Positions 62,583-64,000 of a DNA stretch of 64,000 bases are shown in pieces; position 1 is the stretch's first letter, and each line of letters opens with the position of its first letter. Source of the stretch: Pedobacter sp. ASV12 (GTDB taxonomy: Bacteria > Bacteroidota > Bacteroidia > Sphingobacteriales > Sphingobacteriaceae); contig NZ_JAELUC010000006.1 in NCBI RefSeq assembly GCF_016429155.1, forward strand, positions 1 through 64,000. The letters run 5' to 3'. Below the pieces are notes generated by a model that was given only the letters and a program-made list of their open reading frames with translations, had not been told where the DNA came from and ran no database searches. Made by a program: the position numbers and the translations under genes.

Positions 62583-63102
62583 GGACTACTTCGAATTTTA
62601 CGAATTGCCTATCAGCTTTCATCCCGACCAACAATTGGTGAGGCAAAAGTTTTATGAGCTGAGCAAGAAATATCATCCCGATTTTTATATCAACGAAGAC
62701 CAAGCCAAGCAAGACGAGGTTTTGGAGCTTTCTACGCTTAACAACAAAGCTTTTCAGGTGTTGAAAGACCCGCAGAAAATACTGCATTATGTGCTAAGTT
62801 TAAAGGGCCAGTTGCAAGATGGAGAGCATTACGTATTGCCCCAAGGTTTCTTAATGGAAGTGATGGATGTAAACGAAGCTTTGATGGAACTGGAGTTTGA
62901 GCCAGAGGCCGGCAAGCTGGAAGAAGTAAAAGCCCAGATTGCGCAGATCGAACAGGCGCTTCATCAAGAGCTGGAAACCTTAACAGTAAGTTTCGATCGG
63001 CAACAAGGTAACGAAGAAACAAAGCTCAAAGCCATCAAGGATTTGTATTACCGCAACAAATACCTGCAACGGTTAGCCGAAAGCCTGGCCAAGTTGGGTT
63101 AA
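62581..63102 (+). CDS. hscB: Fe-S assembly co-chaperone HscB-like
   Basis: 173 residues. An N-terminal J domain (about 1-75) has HPD in KKYHPDFY; the C-terminal helical domain (about 90-173) matches HscB, including the QRLAESLAKL end. HscB brings the scaffold IscU to the HscA ATPase. hscA is not adjacent; it shares the window with fdx and iscX 58 kb away. Confidence 0.88.
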   Translation: MDYFEFYELPISFHPDQQLVRQKFYELSKKYHPDFYINEDQAKQDEVLELSTLNNKAFQVLKDPQKILHYVLSLKGQLQDGEHYVLPQGFLMEVMDVNEALMELEFEPEAGKLEEVKAQIAQIEQALHQELETLTVSFDRQQGNEETKLKAIKDLYYRNKYLQRLAESLAKLG

Positions 63103-63165
63103 AGCAAATAAGGTTAAAGGATTGTCAAAAAGGAAAATCGAGCCATTCGCTCAGTCTTGAATGGT

Positions 63166-63173
63166 TACTTTTG
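63166..63173 (+). promoter_or_regulatory. candidate -7 box for the DUF3817 gene
   Basis: TACTTTTG fits TAnnTTTG and lies 18 bases before the ATG at 63192. No -33 TTG at the right distance. Confidence 0.4.
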
Positions 63174-63191
63174 AGGCATACCCTTAAATTT

Positions 63192-63488
63192 ATGACTTCT
63201 TTACACATTTTCAGAAAAGTAGCTGTAGCCGAAGGAATTTCTTACCTGCTGCTGCTGTTTATTGCCATGCCTTTAAAATACCTGGCCGATATACCTTTGG
63301 CGGTTAAATATACCGGATGGGCGCACGGTTTATTATTTGTGGGCTATGCCGCTTGCTTGGTCATGGCCTGGCAAGAAACCAAGTGGAAATTTAGCAAGGC
63401 GGTACTTATTTTTGTGGCTTCTTTATTGCCTTTTGCACCATTTTTTGTAGATAAAAAATTAAAGGACGAAGAGCCACAGGCTGATTAA
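63192..63488 (+). CDS. DUF3817 membrane protein
   Basis: 98 residues with three hydrophobic segments (about 12-30, 40-58, 69-87). The DUF3817 pattern is visible in VAEGISYLLLLFIAMPLKY and the conserved GWAHGLLFVGY. Function unknown. An in-frame ATG 21 bases upstream overlaps the promoter region and is less likely. Its stop overlaps the next ATG by one base (TAATG). Confidence 0.86.
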   Translation: MTSLHIFRKVAVAEGISYLLLLFIAMPLKYLADIPLAVKYTGWAHGLLFVGYAACLVMAWQETKWKFSKAVLIFVASLLPFAPFFVDKKLKDEEPQAD

Positions 63489-64000
63489 TGGAAGCGCTTA
63501 TCGAATTTATACAGATAGATAGTTCGGCAACGGAAGCACTGGTAGCCATAAGCACCGAAACTTTTACAGAAACCTTTGCGCCGACCAATTCGGCCGGGAG
63601 CATGGCGCAATATGTAGCTAATAACCTAACTGCAACCAAACTTAGTAAAGAACTGGATTGTAGGGATTCGGCATTTTATTTGGTCAAAGTCAATTCGGAG
63701 GTAGCCGGTTACCTCAAGCTCAATTTTAACGAGGCGCAAAGCGATGTAAAAGATGCAAATGCCGTAGAAATAGAACGCATTTATTTGAAGAGAGCTTTTC
63801 AGGGGCAAAAACTAGGGCTTTTTCTGATAAACAAGGCCATAGAAATAGCCAAACTCGAAGGTAAGCGGTACGTGTGGCTGGGCGTATGGGAGCATAACCA
63901 CAAGGCCATCAGTTTTTACCAGAAAATAGGTTTTGTGCAATTTGATAGCCACGAATTTAAGCTTGGCGATGAAATACAGCTAGACCTGATGATGAAGCTG
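63488..64000 (+). CDS. GNAT family N-acetyltransferase (cut by the window edge)
   Basis: 171 codons visible, no stop. The GNAT acetyl-CoA loop is seen as IYLKRAFQGQKLGLFLINKAIE, followed by VWLGVWEHNHKAISFYQKIGFVQ. The length is close to the usual 170-180, so only a few residues are missing. Substrate unknown. Coupled to the DUF3817 gene by TAATG. Confidence 0.9.
   Translation, partial: MEALIEFIQIDSSATEALVAISTETFTETFAPTNSAGSMAQYVANNLTATKLSKELDCRDSAFYLVKVNSEVAGYLKLNFNEAQSDVKDANAVEIERIYLKRAFQGQKLGLFLINKAIEIAKLEGKRYVWLGVWEHNHKAISFYQKIGFVQFDSHEFKLGDEIQLDLMMKL

Overview
The window looks like chromosome of a Bacteroidota bacterium, most likely family Sphingobacteriaceae (Pedobacter or a close relative). 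The evidence is a SusC-type plug and CarboxypepD-like domains, a type IX secretion C-terminal domain, LytS/LytTR regulation, promoters with the Bacteroidota -7 box TAnnTTTG, a hisG-D-C-B-H-A-F-IE operon, FtsE in its Bacteroidota context and DUF4199/GH3/BatA family genes. Genus-level placement is inference. Genes are packed at normal chromosomal density. I saw no rRNA, tRNA, transposase, phage gene, CRISPR array or replication origin, and no gene-free stretch over 300 bases; the largest gaps (about 210-250 bases) are described individually.

Layout. 0-6.9 kb: cytochrome c assembly (ccmF, with the tail of an upstream gene), a DUF2520 oxidoreductase, an ISC ferredoxin with iscX, a KdsC-like phosphatase, a secreted helical protein, maf and ppx/gppA. 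7.0-12.6 kb (mostly minus): ABC-2 exporter pair, DUF72 protein and two ankyrin proteins. 12.8-19.9 kb: an outer-membrane beta-barrel protein diverging from a LytS kinase / serine hydrolase / LytTR regulator operon, then a DUF3472 gene behind a perfect 18-bp palindrome. 20-29 kb: a lipoprotein, dnaJ-grpE, ftsE, a large T9SS cargo protein, an acyl-CoA reductase diverging from a ferredoxin, UspA, an NlpC/P60 peptidase and YceH. 29-36.7 kb: a 1943-residue alpha-2-macroglobulin-like protein containing a SusC-like plug, a four-Cys membrane protein and a WD40 protein. 37-45.3 kb: a complete histidine operon behind a His-rich leader peptide and attenuator. 45-50.4 kb: L,D-transpeptidase, TlpA-like lipoprotein, DMT exporter with Lrp regulator and a GH16 lipoprotein. 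50.6-64 kb: BatA-like protein, a catalytically dead dihydroorotase homologue, glycosyltransferases, a GH3 adenylating enzyme, dxr, rseP, hscB, DUF3817 and a GNAT cut by the window edge.

Most notable observations: (1) a previously unlabelled leader peptide with six His codons plus a terminator in front of hisG; (2) a family of at least eight intergenic elements built from degenerate 7-nt (once 8-nt) units whose left half is the reverse complement type of the right half, always between co-directional genes and often running straight into a start codon; (3) an alpha-2-macroglobulin whose bait-region position is occupied by a CarboxypepD-like domain and SusC-like plug, followed by a four-Cys membrane protein; (4) two near-identical LacI-type palindromes 32 kb apart, in front of a DUF3472 gene and a GH16 gene; (5) a dihydroorotase homologue lacking its metal ligands.
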